32,122 nucleotides of DNA from the NCBI RefSeq assembly GCF_000315625.1, contig NW_005434531.1, forward strand, positions 124,631-156,752, in the 5' to 3' direction. The translations under genes and the position numbers were made by a program. The notes beneath the pieces were generated by a model, which saw only the letters and a program-made list of their open reading frames with translations, made no database searches and was not told the DNA's origin. Below, in pieces: positions 21,569 to 32,092 of this stretch (within the stretch, counting starts at the first letter, position 1; every line of letters starts with the position of its first letter). Source of the stretch: Guillardia theta CCMP2712. Its lineage: Eukaryota > Cryptophyceae > Pyrenomonadales > Geminigeraceae.

Positions 21569-22188
21569 AGCGGCGGCTTTTGAGCTCTAGGGAAAATGTT
21601 TAGTCATGTGAAGAATTCAAGTTCACCTCAACCACCATCTATGAAATTTTGAAGGCAGTAAATACATATTAGCCATTTTGGTTCTGCCCCGGGTTTTGAG
21701 GTTTTGTTGGATATGATGGCGATGATTCACAATATGAGACATCTCGGGATAGATATGGGGGGTGGGGGTGCAGTCACCATTATGATTACCGGTTATTTCT
21801 ATATATAAATAGTAGGTGGGGGTGATTAGTTCAGATGGGTAGTGCCTGTTTGAACTGAAAGCTTTTGGACAGGTGGCGGGAGCTCAAAATTACACGATGA
21901 TGGTAGGGTAGTTTAGAAAGGTTGGTAGGGGTACTCCAACATCTGATAATGGGTGCGTTCTCCAGGGGTAGTTCTTCACTCGTGGGGTACTCTCAAATCA
22001 CCCCTTCGTTTATGATACTTGTCCTGGTATATAGATAGGTAGGGTAATGAAAAATTTGGTTTTGGGTGGGTGGAGGTGAGAATCGTATTTTCTGTGTGGG
22101 TGGGTAAGTTTACATGACAATGTCAAGGTGGGGTGGTAATATTGGAGGGGTATAGCTGCAGGGGAGGGGTGGAACGAGAGGATCGGGC
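21569..22188. other. Spacer between divergent genes, G-rich
   Basis: This should hold the promoters of the small membrane protein (leftward) and UBA1 (rightward). It contains many GGGGTGG/GGGGTA words on the plus strand and a TATA-like string, TATATATAAATAG, at about 21800-21812. That is some 380 bp before the UBA1 start codon, so its use as a TATA box is unproven. Confidence 0.45.
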
Positions 22189-25100
22189 ATGGAAGCGATG
22201 GAGATCGACGAAGCGCTCTACAGCAGACAGCTGTACGTGCTCGGCCATGAGGCCATGCGACGAATGCAGGTATGTACACAATGATAGAGGAGAAGGAGGA
22301 CGAGGAGGACGAGGAGGACGAGGAGGAAGAGTTGAATTTCTCTCTTTTGAATTTCTCTCTCGGCAAAATAGCGAAGGAAATAGTGACTTTCACAGGGCGT
22401 TGCTGTCACAAACTTGTACCACTAGCTAGCGCAGGCAGGGATTCACACTTGATTTTGGGTGAGAGGGAGAGTAGATGGAGGATAAAATTTGATGCATGAC
22501 CGGAAATATCCGATCCTTTGTGGTCATCGCAAAGTATCATGTGGAAGTGAAATGAAAGATTCTTGGATACACCTTGAAGAGACAATATATATATACCGCA
22601 AGATAACTTCTCCTCACTTGAACTCGCAGGCCAGCAACATTCTTTTGTCTGGGTGCAAGGGTTTGGGTGTAGAGATAGGTAACCTCATCAAGTTGGTTTT
22701 TTATGATTGCTGACATGAAAGCAGGCAAGAATCTGGCTCTTGCTGGAGTCAAATCGCTCTCCCTCTATGACCCGAACCCAGTGGAACTAGCTGATCTTTC
22801 ATCTCAGGTGCAGTAAAAGTGTATCCGGTGTCCCGAAACTGATTATGTGCTCCAGTTTTACTTCACCGAGGAGGACGTAGGCAAGAATCGAGCTGAAGTG
22901 TCTGCAGCTCGTTTGCGTGATCTGAACCCCTACGTGAGCATCGAGGTGTGCAAGGCAGAGCTTGACAAGGACTGTCTCAAGCAATTCAAGGTAGGGACTT
23001 CTTCTCCACTTGTACACAAGTACATCATGATAGCCTTCACAGGTTGTGGTTCTGTCAGACTGCTCGTTCGAGCGTGCCCTGCAAATCAATGACATTTGTC
23101 ATGACATCGGCGTCCAATTTCTGTTTGCCCAGTACGTCTTCGGCTTGCACGATGATCGCATGTTGACTTCCTACAGGTCGAAGGGTGTATTTGGAAACGT
23201 ATTTGTGGACTTTGGAAAGGATTTCACTGTGTTTGATACTAACGGAGAAGAGCCTACATCAGCGATGATTTCTGCGATCTCATCGGTAGGGATACTGAGC
23301 CCTCGGAATTCTACTGACTCTTGCACGCAGGAGAATCCTGGTGTTGTCACTACCTTGGATGAAGCCAGACATGGGTTGGAGAGTGGGGACCACGTCACTT
23401 TTACCGAGATCCAGGGCATGACAGAGTTGAATGGTTGTGAACCGATTCGCATCGAAGTCACAGGTTGTTCTCGTGCGCGAGATCTGGAGGGTGCTGACAT
23501 GAGGGAAAGGACCCTATACTTTCACGATTGGCGACACCAGCAAATTCTCGCCCTACACCACTGGGGGATACGTGAAGCAAGTGAAAATGCCTCAGAAAGT
23601 TTCGTTTGTAAGCAACCTGCAGCATGTTTTGATCTGTACTTGACAGTTTTGTTCAGAAATCTATGCGCGAATCTCTTGTGGAGCCTGAATTCGTCCCTTC
23701 TGATTTTGCCAAAATGGACAAGCAGGAGCAAATTATGCTTGGGTTTTATGCTTTGGATGAGTTCGCCAAGCAAAAGGGCGAAGCTCCACGTCCTGGCAAC
23801 ATGGAACATGCGAAGGAGGTGATCAAGCTTGCCAAAGAGTTGAGCTCCAAGCACAACAACCTTGTGTCGGAATTCGATGAGAAGCTGCTCACTCAAATGT
23901 CGCTGAATGCCAGGGGAGATCTCTCGCCGATGGCGGCAGTTCTCGGAGGCATCGTTGCGCAGGAAGCATTGAAGGCATGTTCTGGAAAGTTCATGCCGAT
24001 CAAGCAATGGTTTGTGTACGATGTCATCGAGGCTTTACCGGAGGATTACTTGCCAGAGGACGAAGTGAAAGCTCAGGGATCACGATATGACGGTCAGATA
24101 GCAGTCTTCGGGAAGACTTTCCAGGATAAGATTACGAACTTGAACTACTTTCTTGTCGGTGCAGGTGCGATTGGATGTGAGATGCTGAAGAACTGGGCGA
24201 TGATGGGCTTGGCTAGCGCTCCAAAAGGCTGCATCCACATTACCGATATGGACACGATTGAGAAGTCGAATCTGAACAGACAATTCTTGTTCAGGGCTAC
24301 AGATATCCAGAAGCTCAAGTCGACGACTGCAGCCGAGGCAGTGACCCGAATGAACAAAGATCTGAACATCAAGTGCTACTCCACCCGTGTTGGCCCAGAC
24401 ACCGAAGAGTTGTTCGATGATGCCTTCTTCGAAAGCCTCGACGGCGTTTGCAATGCCCTTGACAACGTTCAGGCCCGTCTCTATGTCGATCAAAGATGTA
24501 TATATTATCAGAAACCACTCCTTGAATCTGGAACCTTGGGAACCAAGGGGAATGTGCAAGTGGTAGTTCCCAACCTAACGGAGTCCTACGGCTCTTCCAG
24601 AGACCCTCCTGAGAAGTCAATCCCGATTTGCACGCTCAAGAACTTTCCGAATGCGATCGAACATACAATCCAGTGGGCGAGAGACGAGTTCGAGGGTTTG
24701 TTCAAACAGGTCAGGGCGAGAGGGATTCTACGTGGTTCATGACGCTGCGTTCAGGCTGCAGAAGATGCTAATACCTACTTGAGCGACAGCGAGTACGTTT
24801 CCAAGTTGAAGAAACAGCCGGGAACAGGATTATCCACCCTCGAGATTCTTCGGGACAACTTGGTGTGTTGTGAACCCCGATTCTTCATGGAATGTTGATA
24901 GTGAATTTTGCAGGTTGCCAAGAAGCCAAAATCCATGACGGACTGCATTGTGTGGGCTAGATTGAAGGTGAATGACGATTTAAGTTTGCAGGACAAAGAC
25001 GTTGAATTCTTTTGTACAGTTCGAAGAGCTCTTTGTAAATAATATTAAGCAATTGCTCTTCAACTTCCCTTTGGACATGGTGACGGCTGGTGGAACTCCT

Positions 25101-26564
25101 TTCTGGTCTGGACCAAAGCGTGCGCCCACGCCTCTGTCTTTCGATCAGGGTATGTGAGGCGCCTCTGCTCCGATGAAACTGAGAGTCTCTGCAGAGAATC
25201 AGCTCCACCTGGACTTCGTCATCGCAGCTGCGAACCTGAGGGCGGGAGTGTTCGGCATCGAAGGCACAAGGGACGTGGCTGCCATCAAGGTGAGCTGCAT
25301 CTGCTCTGTCGGTCGTGAACCTTGTGAGACTTGTTCAGGCTGCTCTTGGCGATGTGATGGTGCCGGAGTTCACACCGCAGAAGGGTATCAAGATCCAGGT
25401 GAAGAAGGCGGTGAGGATGCGAGCGGATAGTGAAGAATCCTGCAGGTCAACGAGGCTGAGGCGCAATCAGACCAGAGTGCTCCACAAGATCTTGACGAGG
25501 CAGAGCTCAATCGCGTCATTTCGCAGCTGCCGAAACCAGAAGATCTCAAAGGTGGGTGGGAAGTGCGGAGAATGTTCTTGCCGACTGAGACGTCCGCGCG
25601 AAGGTCTCAAGTTGAACCCAATGGAGTTTGAGAAGGACGACGATACCAACTTCCACATCGACTTCATTACGGCCTGTTCGAACCTCAGGGCGACAAACTA
25701 TAACGTTGACCTTGTGTGATCCAACTGAGAAGGTGTGAAGCTAGTTCTCGCAGATCACCAACGCCGACAAGCATCAGACCAAGTTCATCGCCGGCAAGAT
25801 CATCCCTGCCATTGCAACGACTACTGCCATGGTCACTGGCTTCGTTTGCTTCGAGCTCTACAAGCTGGTAATTGCTTCTCGTCCACCACACTCTTGTGAT
25901 GATCCTGGAAGGCTCGGGGAGTCAAGCTGGAGCAGTACAAGAATGCCTTTGCCAACCTTGCGCTCCCCCTCTTCACCTTCTCTGAACCGATCGCTGCTCC
26001 TGTCCGGAAGTTCAAGGATCAGGTAACGCGAGCTTGCCGTCTGTCTCTCCCTTACAGACCGTGCAGAGCTGGTCCCTCTGGTCTCGCATAGATATCGATC
26101 AAGGGGACATTTCTCTCCAAGAGTTTATCGACTTCTTCCAGGTCAGCCGTCCAGCCCATTGCCCCTCTACCTCATTTCCCCAGCTTTCCCTCTCTCTGCT
26201 GATTTGTAAGCCTTCCAGAAAAACATGGATTTGGAGGTTTCCATGATCTCTTGCGGAGTGTCGATCCTGTACAGCTCGTTCATGACAACAGGAAAGAAGA
26301 AGCAAGAGCGAATGCCAATGAAGTACGTCCTCTCCTCCTCCTCCTCCTCCTCCTCCCTCTCCGCTTCCCTCCCTCCTCCTCCCTCCTCCCTTCCTCTGCT
26401 TGACTTGTCCCTGACTGCTGTCAACTAGGATGAGCGAGCTCGCCAAGAGCATCGCCAAGATTGAGTTCGGGCCGAAGCAGAAGTACATGGTGCTAGAAGT
26501 GTGCTGCTCGGACGAGGACGGAGAGGATGTCGAGACTCCGTATGTGCGCTATAAGTTTCGATGA
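22189..26564 (+). CDS. UBA1: Ubiquitin-activating enzyme E1, complete
   Basis: Adenylates ubiquitin with ATP, binds it as a thioester and passes it to E2 enzymes. The 21 exons are 22189-22269, 22630-22678, 22725-22807, 22856-22990, 23043-23131, 23177-23285, 23331-23463, 23504-23607, 23657-24709, 24755-24862, 24914-24967, 25020-25149, 25195-25289, 25339-25398, 25446-25551, 25604-25704, 25754-25867, 25912-26022, 26058-26141, 26219-26322, 26429-26564. They give 1,012 residues, usual for E1. The inactive adenylation half starts [13 protein letters not shown]. The active half has the ATP loop [16 protein letters not shown] (about residues 425-440) and [17 protein letters not shown]. The catalytic Cys is about 586 in [20 protein letters not shown]. 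The C-terminal ubiquitin-fold domain ends TPYVRYKFR. Apart from introns of 360, 77 and 106 bp, all are 35-52 bp; two of 45 bp, at 23132-23176 and 23286-23330, lack stops and were removed by family alignment. No key residue is missing. Confidence 0.97.
26323..26428 (+). repeat. Last UBA1 intron, CTC-rich
   Basis: A 106-bp intron with donor GTACGT and acceptor AACTAG, largely TCC/CCT repeats in the sense direction. It is more than twice the usual UBA1 intron length, the excess being repeat. Confidence 0.85.
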
Positions 26565-26693
26565 GGGGGAGGGCCAGTGCTCGTACAAGAGCTTTAATGA
26601 AGTTTAGATGGCTGAAGAGCTTGGGGGGGGCGGGGGCAGGGCAGGCAGAGGAGGATATGGTCATCTTGTCTTGCTCAGCCCTACCAGGACTTC

Positions 26694-28412
26694 TCAGGTG
26701 CTGCGGTCGCCGCCAGGCCCGAACCTGCTGAGCTGAGCCATGAAGGGATCGCTGGCAAACTGCTGCCAGTTAGCTTGATACATTCCCATCAGCTTGCGGC
26801 TCGTCGCCTCGTACTCCTCCTGGGAGGCCCAGGTGTTCCTCGGGTTCAGCACGTGCGCGTCGACGCCTGGAAGAGCGAGAGGGACGGAGAGCTGGAAGCA
26901 AGGATCGGGAGACGAGAAGGTCGCCTCCTCGATGGACCCGTCGAGGATTGCAGCCACGATCGCCCTCGTCGTGTTGATGTCCATGCGCCTGCCGGTCCCG
27001 TAGGAGCCGCCGGACCATCCGGTGTTGACAAGGAAGACTTGGCAGCCGTGCTGCTCGATCTTGCTGCGGAAGAGCTGTGCGTACACGCGGGCAGGAAGGG
27101 GCATGAAGGCACCCCCGAAGCAGATGGAGAAGGTTGGGGTCGGCTCAGTGATGCCCATCTCCGTCCCTGCCACCTTGGACGTGTAGCCGCAGACGAGGTG
27201 GTAGAGAGCCTGCTCGGTAGAGAGGCGAGAGACCGGAGGGAGCACCCCGAAGGCGTCGCACGTGAGGAAGATGACGTTGCGAGGAGGAGGAGCGGTGCCG
27301 CTGGGCTGGTAGTTGGGGATGTGCCACATGGGATAGCTTCCTCGCGTGTTCTCCGTCTTACTGATGTCCTTGTAGTCCGGCCGGCCGTGCTGATCCAGTA
27401 CAATGTTCTCTAGGATAGCGTTCTCCTTGATCGCGGCATGAATCAGGGGCTCCTTGCTAGGGTCCAGGTCGATCATCTTGGCGTAGCATCCTCCCTCCAG
27501 GTTGAAGATCCCCTCCTCGTCCCAGCCGTGCTCGTCGTCTCCGATGAGGAAGCGGGTGGTGTCAGCCGAGAGCGTCGTCTTGCCCGTCCCGCTAAGCCCG
27601 AAGAAGATGGCCGTGTCTCCTCCCTTCCCCACCGTCGCAGAGCAGTGCATGGACATGATGTTCTGCAGGGGGAGGTAGTAGTTCATCATCGAGAAGGCTC
27701 CCTTCTTCATCTCTCCTGAGTACTCCGTCCCTGTGATGACCGACAGCCCGCGGTTCAGGTCGAGTGCGACGCAAGTCTCGCTCCGCAGCCCAGCCTCCTT
27801 CCATCCCTCGAACAGGTACCTGCTGTTGAGAATCGTGATGTCCGGCTTGAAGCTCGCAAGCTCCTCCTCTGTCGGGCGGATGAACATGTTGGTGCAGAAG
27901 TGGTGGTGCCATGCAAGCTCCGTCACCACCCGCACGGCCTTGCGGGAGGACCGGCTCGCCCCCACGAAGCCGTCGAAGACAAAAACTTCTTCCAGCCCGC
28001 AGAGTCTCTTAGCGCTTCCCTCCATGACCTTGTCGAACACTTCCTCCGTAATCCCTCTGTTGATGTCTCCCCATCCCACCTTGCTCGCGGCCTCTCCCGC
28101 GTTCACGATGTAGCGGTCCTTCGGGCAGCGTCCGGTGAACTTGCCCGTGTCGACCAGGAGAGCCTCGCTCTCTTGCACCAGCGATCCCTCCCCTCGAGCA
28201 AGGATCTTGGCTCTCACGTCCTCGAAGGACATGTTGCGGTGGCATCCTGGGTGGTCCAGGAAGTTGAACGGCACGGCTGGCTCCACTAACTTGGAGGTAG
28301 TGTAGGTGGCAAGCTTCAGGGTCTGCTCGACCACGTTGTCGCAACTTTCTTGGCGAACGTTGAACATGTTCTTGGTGTTGATGGTGAAGTCGTTGGATGT
28401 GGAGCTTGCCAT
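26694..28412 (-). CDS. PCK: ATP-dependent phosphoenolpyruvate carboxykinase
   Basis: Converts oxaloacetate plus ATP to phosphoenolpyruvate, CO2 and ADP; used in gluconeogenesis or C4-type carbon shuttling. The 572-residue frame is uninterrupted, a little longer than bacterial PckA (about 540) and within the plant/protist range. Key motifs are all present: TGRCPKDRYIV (residues 93-103), the P-loop GLSGTGKTTLS (272-282), kinase-2 motif IGDDEHGWDEEG (290-301), the Mn-binding region around HCSATVGKGGD (256-266), and TGWSGGSYGTGRRM (464-477). This is the ATP family, not the GTP enzyme of animals. The N-terminus MASSTSNDFTINTKNMF is not a convincing signal or transit peptide, so the cytosol is likely. 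A TGCACAG just before the ATG could be the acceptor of a 5' UTR intron. Its stop is 129 bp from that of UBA1 on the opposite strand. Confidence 0.97.
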   Translation of the reverse strand: MASSTSNDFTINTKNMFNVRQESCDNVVEQTLKLATYTTSKLVEPAVPFNFLDHPGCHRNMSFEDVRAKILARGEGSLVQESEALLVDTGKFTGRCPKDRYIVNAGEAASKVGWGDINRGITEEVFDKVMEGSAKRLCGLEEVFVFDGFVGASRSSRKAVRVVTELAWHHHFCTNMFIRPTEEELASFKPDITILNSRYLFEGWKEAGLRSETCVALDLNRGLSVITGTEYSGEMKKGAFSMMNYYLPLQNIMSMHCSATVGKGGDTAIFFGLSGTGKTTLSADTTRFLIGDDEHGWDEEGIFNLEGGCYAKMIDLDPSKEPLIHAAIKENAILENIVLDQHGRPDYKDISKTENTRGSYPMWHIPNYQPSGTAPPPRNVIFLTCDAFGVLPPVSRLSTEQALYHLVCGYTSKVAGTEMGITEPTPTFSICFGGAFMPLPARVYAQLFRSKIEQHGCQVFLVNTGWSGGSYGTGRRMDINTTRAIVAAILDGSIEEATFSSPDPCFQLSVPLALPGVDAHVLNPRNTWASQEEYEATSRKLMGMYQANWQQFASDPFMAQLSRFGPGGDRST

Positions 28413-30348
28413 GGCCTGTGCAGAAAGTTATATGCAGTCTTCCTGACAGCGAGGTGTGACAAATCACATTCACTCACAAACAGTCCTCACAGCACAAGTG
28501 AGTACGAATAGTTGCAGCTATGGCTCTGTGCATTCGGTTTCTTCCTTCACATCATCTACATCATAACACAGCTAGTGCTTGTTAATGCTGAGTCTGACCA
28601 GTAGGCGTGAGGGAGCAGGGATCACACGACAAAGAGTATAGTTGCAACATCGTACGAAGTGCAACCAAGAACGATGAGGATTTCCTAACCCAAAGTTGCT
28701 TGCTCATCAACATCATTTCATCGCTCTTCGACATGCTACCACTTCGAAACCATCTGAGACAGAGTTTGCATCATAACTTCCTTCCTCCTCCTCCTTCTCT
28801 CCCTCACTTTCTCGCGCCTCTGTTGAGCGCTCCCCGACAGTCTTATGTGGAGGGGGGAGGGGGAAATGGGGGTACGGCCCCGGTCAAAAAGGGGGGTGAT
28901 GGAGTGGGGTGGTGGGGTGAGGTACAGGACCCTTCCTAGCCCAAGGTGTAAACGAGTGGGTACAACAGAAGGCTTCGTTAAAGTACCGGTACTTTTGAAT
29001 AAAAAACGTCTAAAAAGTAGGGGTACTTTGAAGAAAGAGGCGCAAATTACAGGATGTAGAAGTTTAGGGGGGTATCGGCATGGTTAAAATCCGATGGGGT
29101 AGGGGTCACTACCCTAACCTATACAAAATGTGAGATATCCTGGGGTAGGGGTATCTGCTTTCCGCCCCTTGCGTGCAGTCCCTTTAAAATTATTTTCAAT
29201 TTCTAAAATAATTTATGAGCATCTAAAAATACTCCTTCGGTACTGATAATATTATATGTATGAAATAAATATACTTAATAAGATTACATTATTTTACATT
29301 TCGCCTTTGAGGAAGGGGAAGGGTCGGGGCGCAGGGGGCTAATTGTACTGAAATTTTGATCACCAGCCAATCTCATCCCAAATTCTTGTCTTTACTATCA
29401 ATAACTGCTAAATTGTTTTATACAAGGGACAGCCAGTACCAGGAGTTGGAGGTCGCCCCCTGCAGTAAAAAATAAAAATAACACCTTTTCGTTAAAGTCG
29501 TTTGTGAACAAGATATTGTTCGTTTATTTTAAAACACATAAACCCCAAAAATTGAAAACCCTACACTTCGTTTACGACCGAACGTACGGCGGGCGAACAG
29601 CTTACCCTCATCCCCGCTATGTCCCACTTGACTTCGAGCCGCGGCCCGGCCCGTCGGAACTTCGGAAGCAGCCCGGCCGGGCCCCGGGACTGCAGACTCA
29701 GAGCCGACTGCCACAGCACCAGGCTAACCTTCACCGTCACGTGCTGTCCTCAGACGGTCCGTCTCAGTCCGGCGCGGAACTTCCGTACCGTACCGTGGCA
29801 GCCTGAGTCACTCACGGAACTTCGGGCCGTCCGATTTGGCATCATCGTCCGACATTAAACGGTTGACCGCCGGCGCTGGCAGCTGAGCCGCGGCCGTTGC
29901 GGCGGTGCCACCCGGTGATGGAACGGCATGAAGCAACGTCTGCCGAGTCCGATCCGATCAGCCGCCGGCCGGACTGCCGTACGACGGTAGCAGCGCCGGA
30001 AGGCCCGCAGCTTCAGAAGTTCGGATGAGTCACGAGTCTGAGTCGCATCATGATGTGGCAGCCCGGGTAGCCACCGGCGGCCACCAGCGCCGGGGCCCGC
30101 GGCTGGCGGTCGCTGCCACTCCGGGAGCCTCGGAGTCACACCAAGTAGTCGGAACTTGCTGCTGGTAAGTTGATTCATAGAGAGTCATTGTTGAAGATGA
30201 TCATATCCTCTCTTCTCTTCTCCTCTCTTCTGAAGTCTCCTCCCTCCCTCCCTCCCTCCGCTCCCAGGGAGCCGCTTGGAGTCCCTCCCTCCCTCCCTCC
30301 CAGCCTTCGATTCATGATCCTTTCCTTCTCTTACTCTACACCTGACGA
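28413..30348. other. 1.9-kb spacer without a supported gene
   Basis: The left end is the PEPCK upstream region. From 28845 to 29155 the sequence is G-rich with GGGGTA and GGGGTGG words. From 29170 to 29320 it is AT-rich. From about 29575 to 30165 it is a GC-rich island. TCCC repeats lie at 30240-30300. No frame here resembles a protein; those in the island reflect GC-rich composition. Confidence 0.55.
29575..30165. other. GC-rich island with recurrent CGGAACTTC words
   Basis: A roughly 590-bp CpG-rich island in otherwise AT- or purine-rich spacer. CGGAACTTC occurs at 29655, 29775 and 29815, CGGAACTTG at about 30150, and the inverse GAAGTTCGG at 30016. The first GC island in the window (4376-4805) carries CGGAACTTCCGG. 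Shared wording suggests common ancestry or a common protein-binding site. It is not next to a gene start, which argues against a simple promoter island. Confidence 0.45.
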
Positions 30349-31341
30349 TTACAGACAGGCTATGTCCCTCCCGAACACTCTGGACTTCATCCAGTCGAAG
30401 AGGACGAGGACGCGGTTTCTGAACGCCACTTGCTTGGTGAGGTACACGCTCCTCCACAAGATCCAGCCTGCTAGGCCGGACTGTTTGGAGAGTCTCAACT
30501 GAGAGCAGAGGTCAGGAGATGGCGAGACTGAGGAATGAGGTGAGGAGGAGGAAGGTGGGAGGGGAAGGGGAAGAGAGGAAGGGGAGATCAGGAGGAGGAG
30601 CAGTAGCGGAATAAGGGAATTGAGGAGGAGGAGGAGGAGGAGGAGAAGGGAGATTAGGAGGAGAAAGAAGGGGTGAGGAAACGGGGGGATGGAAAGGGGA
30701 CGAGTAAAGGAGGAGTGGAGGCTTACAAGCTGAGTTCCTGTCTTGTGAGGGGAGTCCATGCCAACCTCGACCTGAGCGATGGCGCTTCTTCCTCCCACAT
30801 ACGCCAGCAAGCCGAGGGACAGGAACTGAAAGGGCCGCACAAACACCCTGTGCTCGTCAATCTGCATGCTCGTCAGGCATCTTGTGAGGGAAGGAAAAGT
30901 AGAGGAGGAGGGGGAGGAGCAGGAGCAGGAGAAGGAGAAGGAGCAGCAGGGGGACGAAGGAGAACGAGGAGGACGGAGGAGGAGTTCGAGGACGAGGAAG
31001 ACGAGGACGACGAGGAAATGGGGAGGGGAAAGCTGGAGGACTGGGAGGAGGGGAAGGAAAAGGGGGGCGGGGAGGGAAGGAGAAGAGGAGTGGTTGGTAG
31101 AAATATTACAATCGTCTTCGCAAGCTCATCCCCGTCTCTTGCTCTTGCTCGTAGGGACAGTGCCAGTGCTGCCCCGTACGTCTGCTCGGGCAGGAAGCCT
31201 TTGTCGGGCCCCTGACACGATTTTCCGTCAGTTGCAGCGTGTCGAGGGAGGTGGAAAGACAGGGAGGAAGAAGGAAGGGAAGTGGAAGTGCGAAGGGGAA
31301 GGAGCAGGGGTAGGAGCAGGAGCAGGAGCAGGAGCAGGGGT

Positions 31342-31380
<39 letters not shown>

Positions 31381-32092
31381 GGTAGGAGCAGGAGCAGGAG
31401 CAGGAGCAGGAGCGGAAGCAGAAGCAAGAGCAGAACCCTGAATTGACGGTTGAAAATTCTCGCAAGATAAGCTCCCTGTTGGGCTGCGACCTGTCAATGT
31501 GCAATGAGATGACGTGACTGACTCTCGCCTATCGCCCCTTCTCGTCCTCCCACCTTCCTCTTCCTCCTTCTCCTCCACTCTCTCATTGTCCTCCCACCTT
31601 CCCCTTCCTCCTCCCTCTCCACTCTCTCCTCCTCCCTTCATCATCCTTGTCATCATCGTCCTAGTCCTCATCCTCTTCCTTCCCCCTCTCTCCCCCATTC
31701 CTGTTCGTTCCTCCATATCGTTGATCTCTTCTTCATCACTTCTTCCCCCCGTCCCCTCCTCTCCCTCCTTCAGGTCTCAGTTACCTGCGCTGTCTGCGGG
31801 AGGACAACTGACTCTGACTCAGAGCAATCTCCGAGGGCGAAGACCGACCCATCATTGATGCCCACCTGATTATGCTGTCAAGGCTAGAGAGCGGAGAGGG
31901 AGGAGGGAGGAGGGAGGAGGGAGGAGGGAGGAGGAGGAAGGGAGGAACAAGTAGCGAAGGAGGAGGAGCGAGGAGGAAAGGGAGGAGAAAACATGAATGA
32001 AAGGGAGAGGCATGACGAGGAGAAAGTCTTACAACACGCAGCCAGTCATCAGTAACGATTCGTCCCCGCTTGTCTTGCTTCCAGGGTTGATT
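30349..32092 (-). CDS. NDH2: Type II NADH:ubiquinone oxidoreductase (NDH-2), C-terminal exons
   Basis: Rotenone-insensitive flavoprotein that passes electrons from NADH to quinone without pumping protons, usually on the inner mitochondrial membrane. The 5' end lies beyond the right edge. The six exons, read leftward, are 32033-32092, 31785-31865, 31437-31490, 31110-31211, 30727-30861 and 30349-30498. Every junction is phase 0. They show RGRIVTDDWLRV, then VFALGDC (FAD-binding), LPQTAQ joined to VAAQQGAYLARIFN (quinone-side helix), then VRPFQFLSLGLLAYVGG, and the membrane-binding C-terminus GWILWRSVYLTKQV...FDWMKSRVFGRDIACL. This order matches alternative NADH dehydrogenases of fungi, plants and algae. 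The exon 31110-31211 (34 residues, GPDKGFLPEQ...) is not a conserved part of the family and is the least certain. The large introns (167-294 bp) are low-complexity purine or pyrimidine repeats. Confidence 0.92.
30535..30720. repeat. GGA-rich polypurine tract in NDH-2 intron
   Basis: Most of the 228-bp intron 30499-30726 is GGAGGA/GGGGAA repeat on the plus strand, thus pyrimidine-rich in the sense of the gene. The splice sites GTAAGC and CTCTCAG flank it. Confidence 0.8.
31296..31434. repeat. GAGCAG minisatellite in NDH-2 intron
   Basis: Tandem GAGCAG hexamers broken at intervals by GGGGTAG, giving a higher-order repeat of the form GAGCAGG...AGCAGGGGTAG. It lies in the intron 31212-31436 of the NDH-2 gene. 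Frames across it (Ala/Gly or Pro/Ala repeats) are artefacts. Confidence 0.9.
31893..31945. repeat. GGAGGGA polypurine repeat in NDH-2 intron
   Basis: Tandem GGAGGGA units in the intron 31866-32032, again pyrimidine-rich in the sense of the gene. Confidence 0.8.

Noticed and set aside
26775-27413. 212-codon plus-strand frame and others opposite PEPCK
   Set aside because: Antisense shadows of a strongly conserved PEPCK coding sequence.
31296-31434. Ala/Gly or Pro/Ala repeat protein
   Set aside because: It is a GAGCAG minisatellite inside an NDH-2 intron with conserved exons on both sides.
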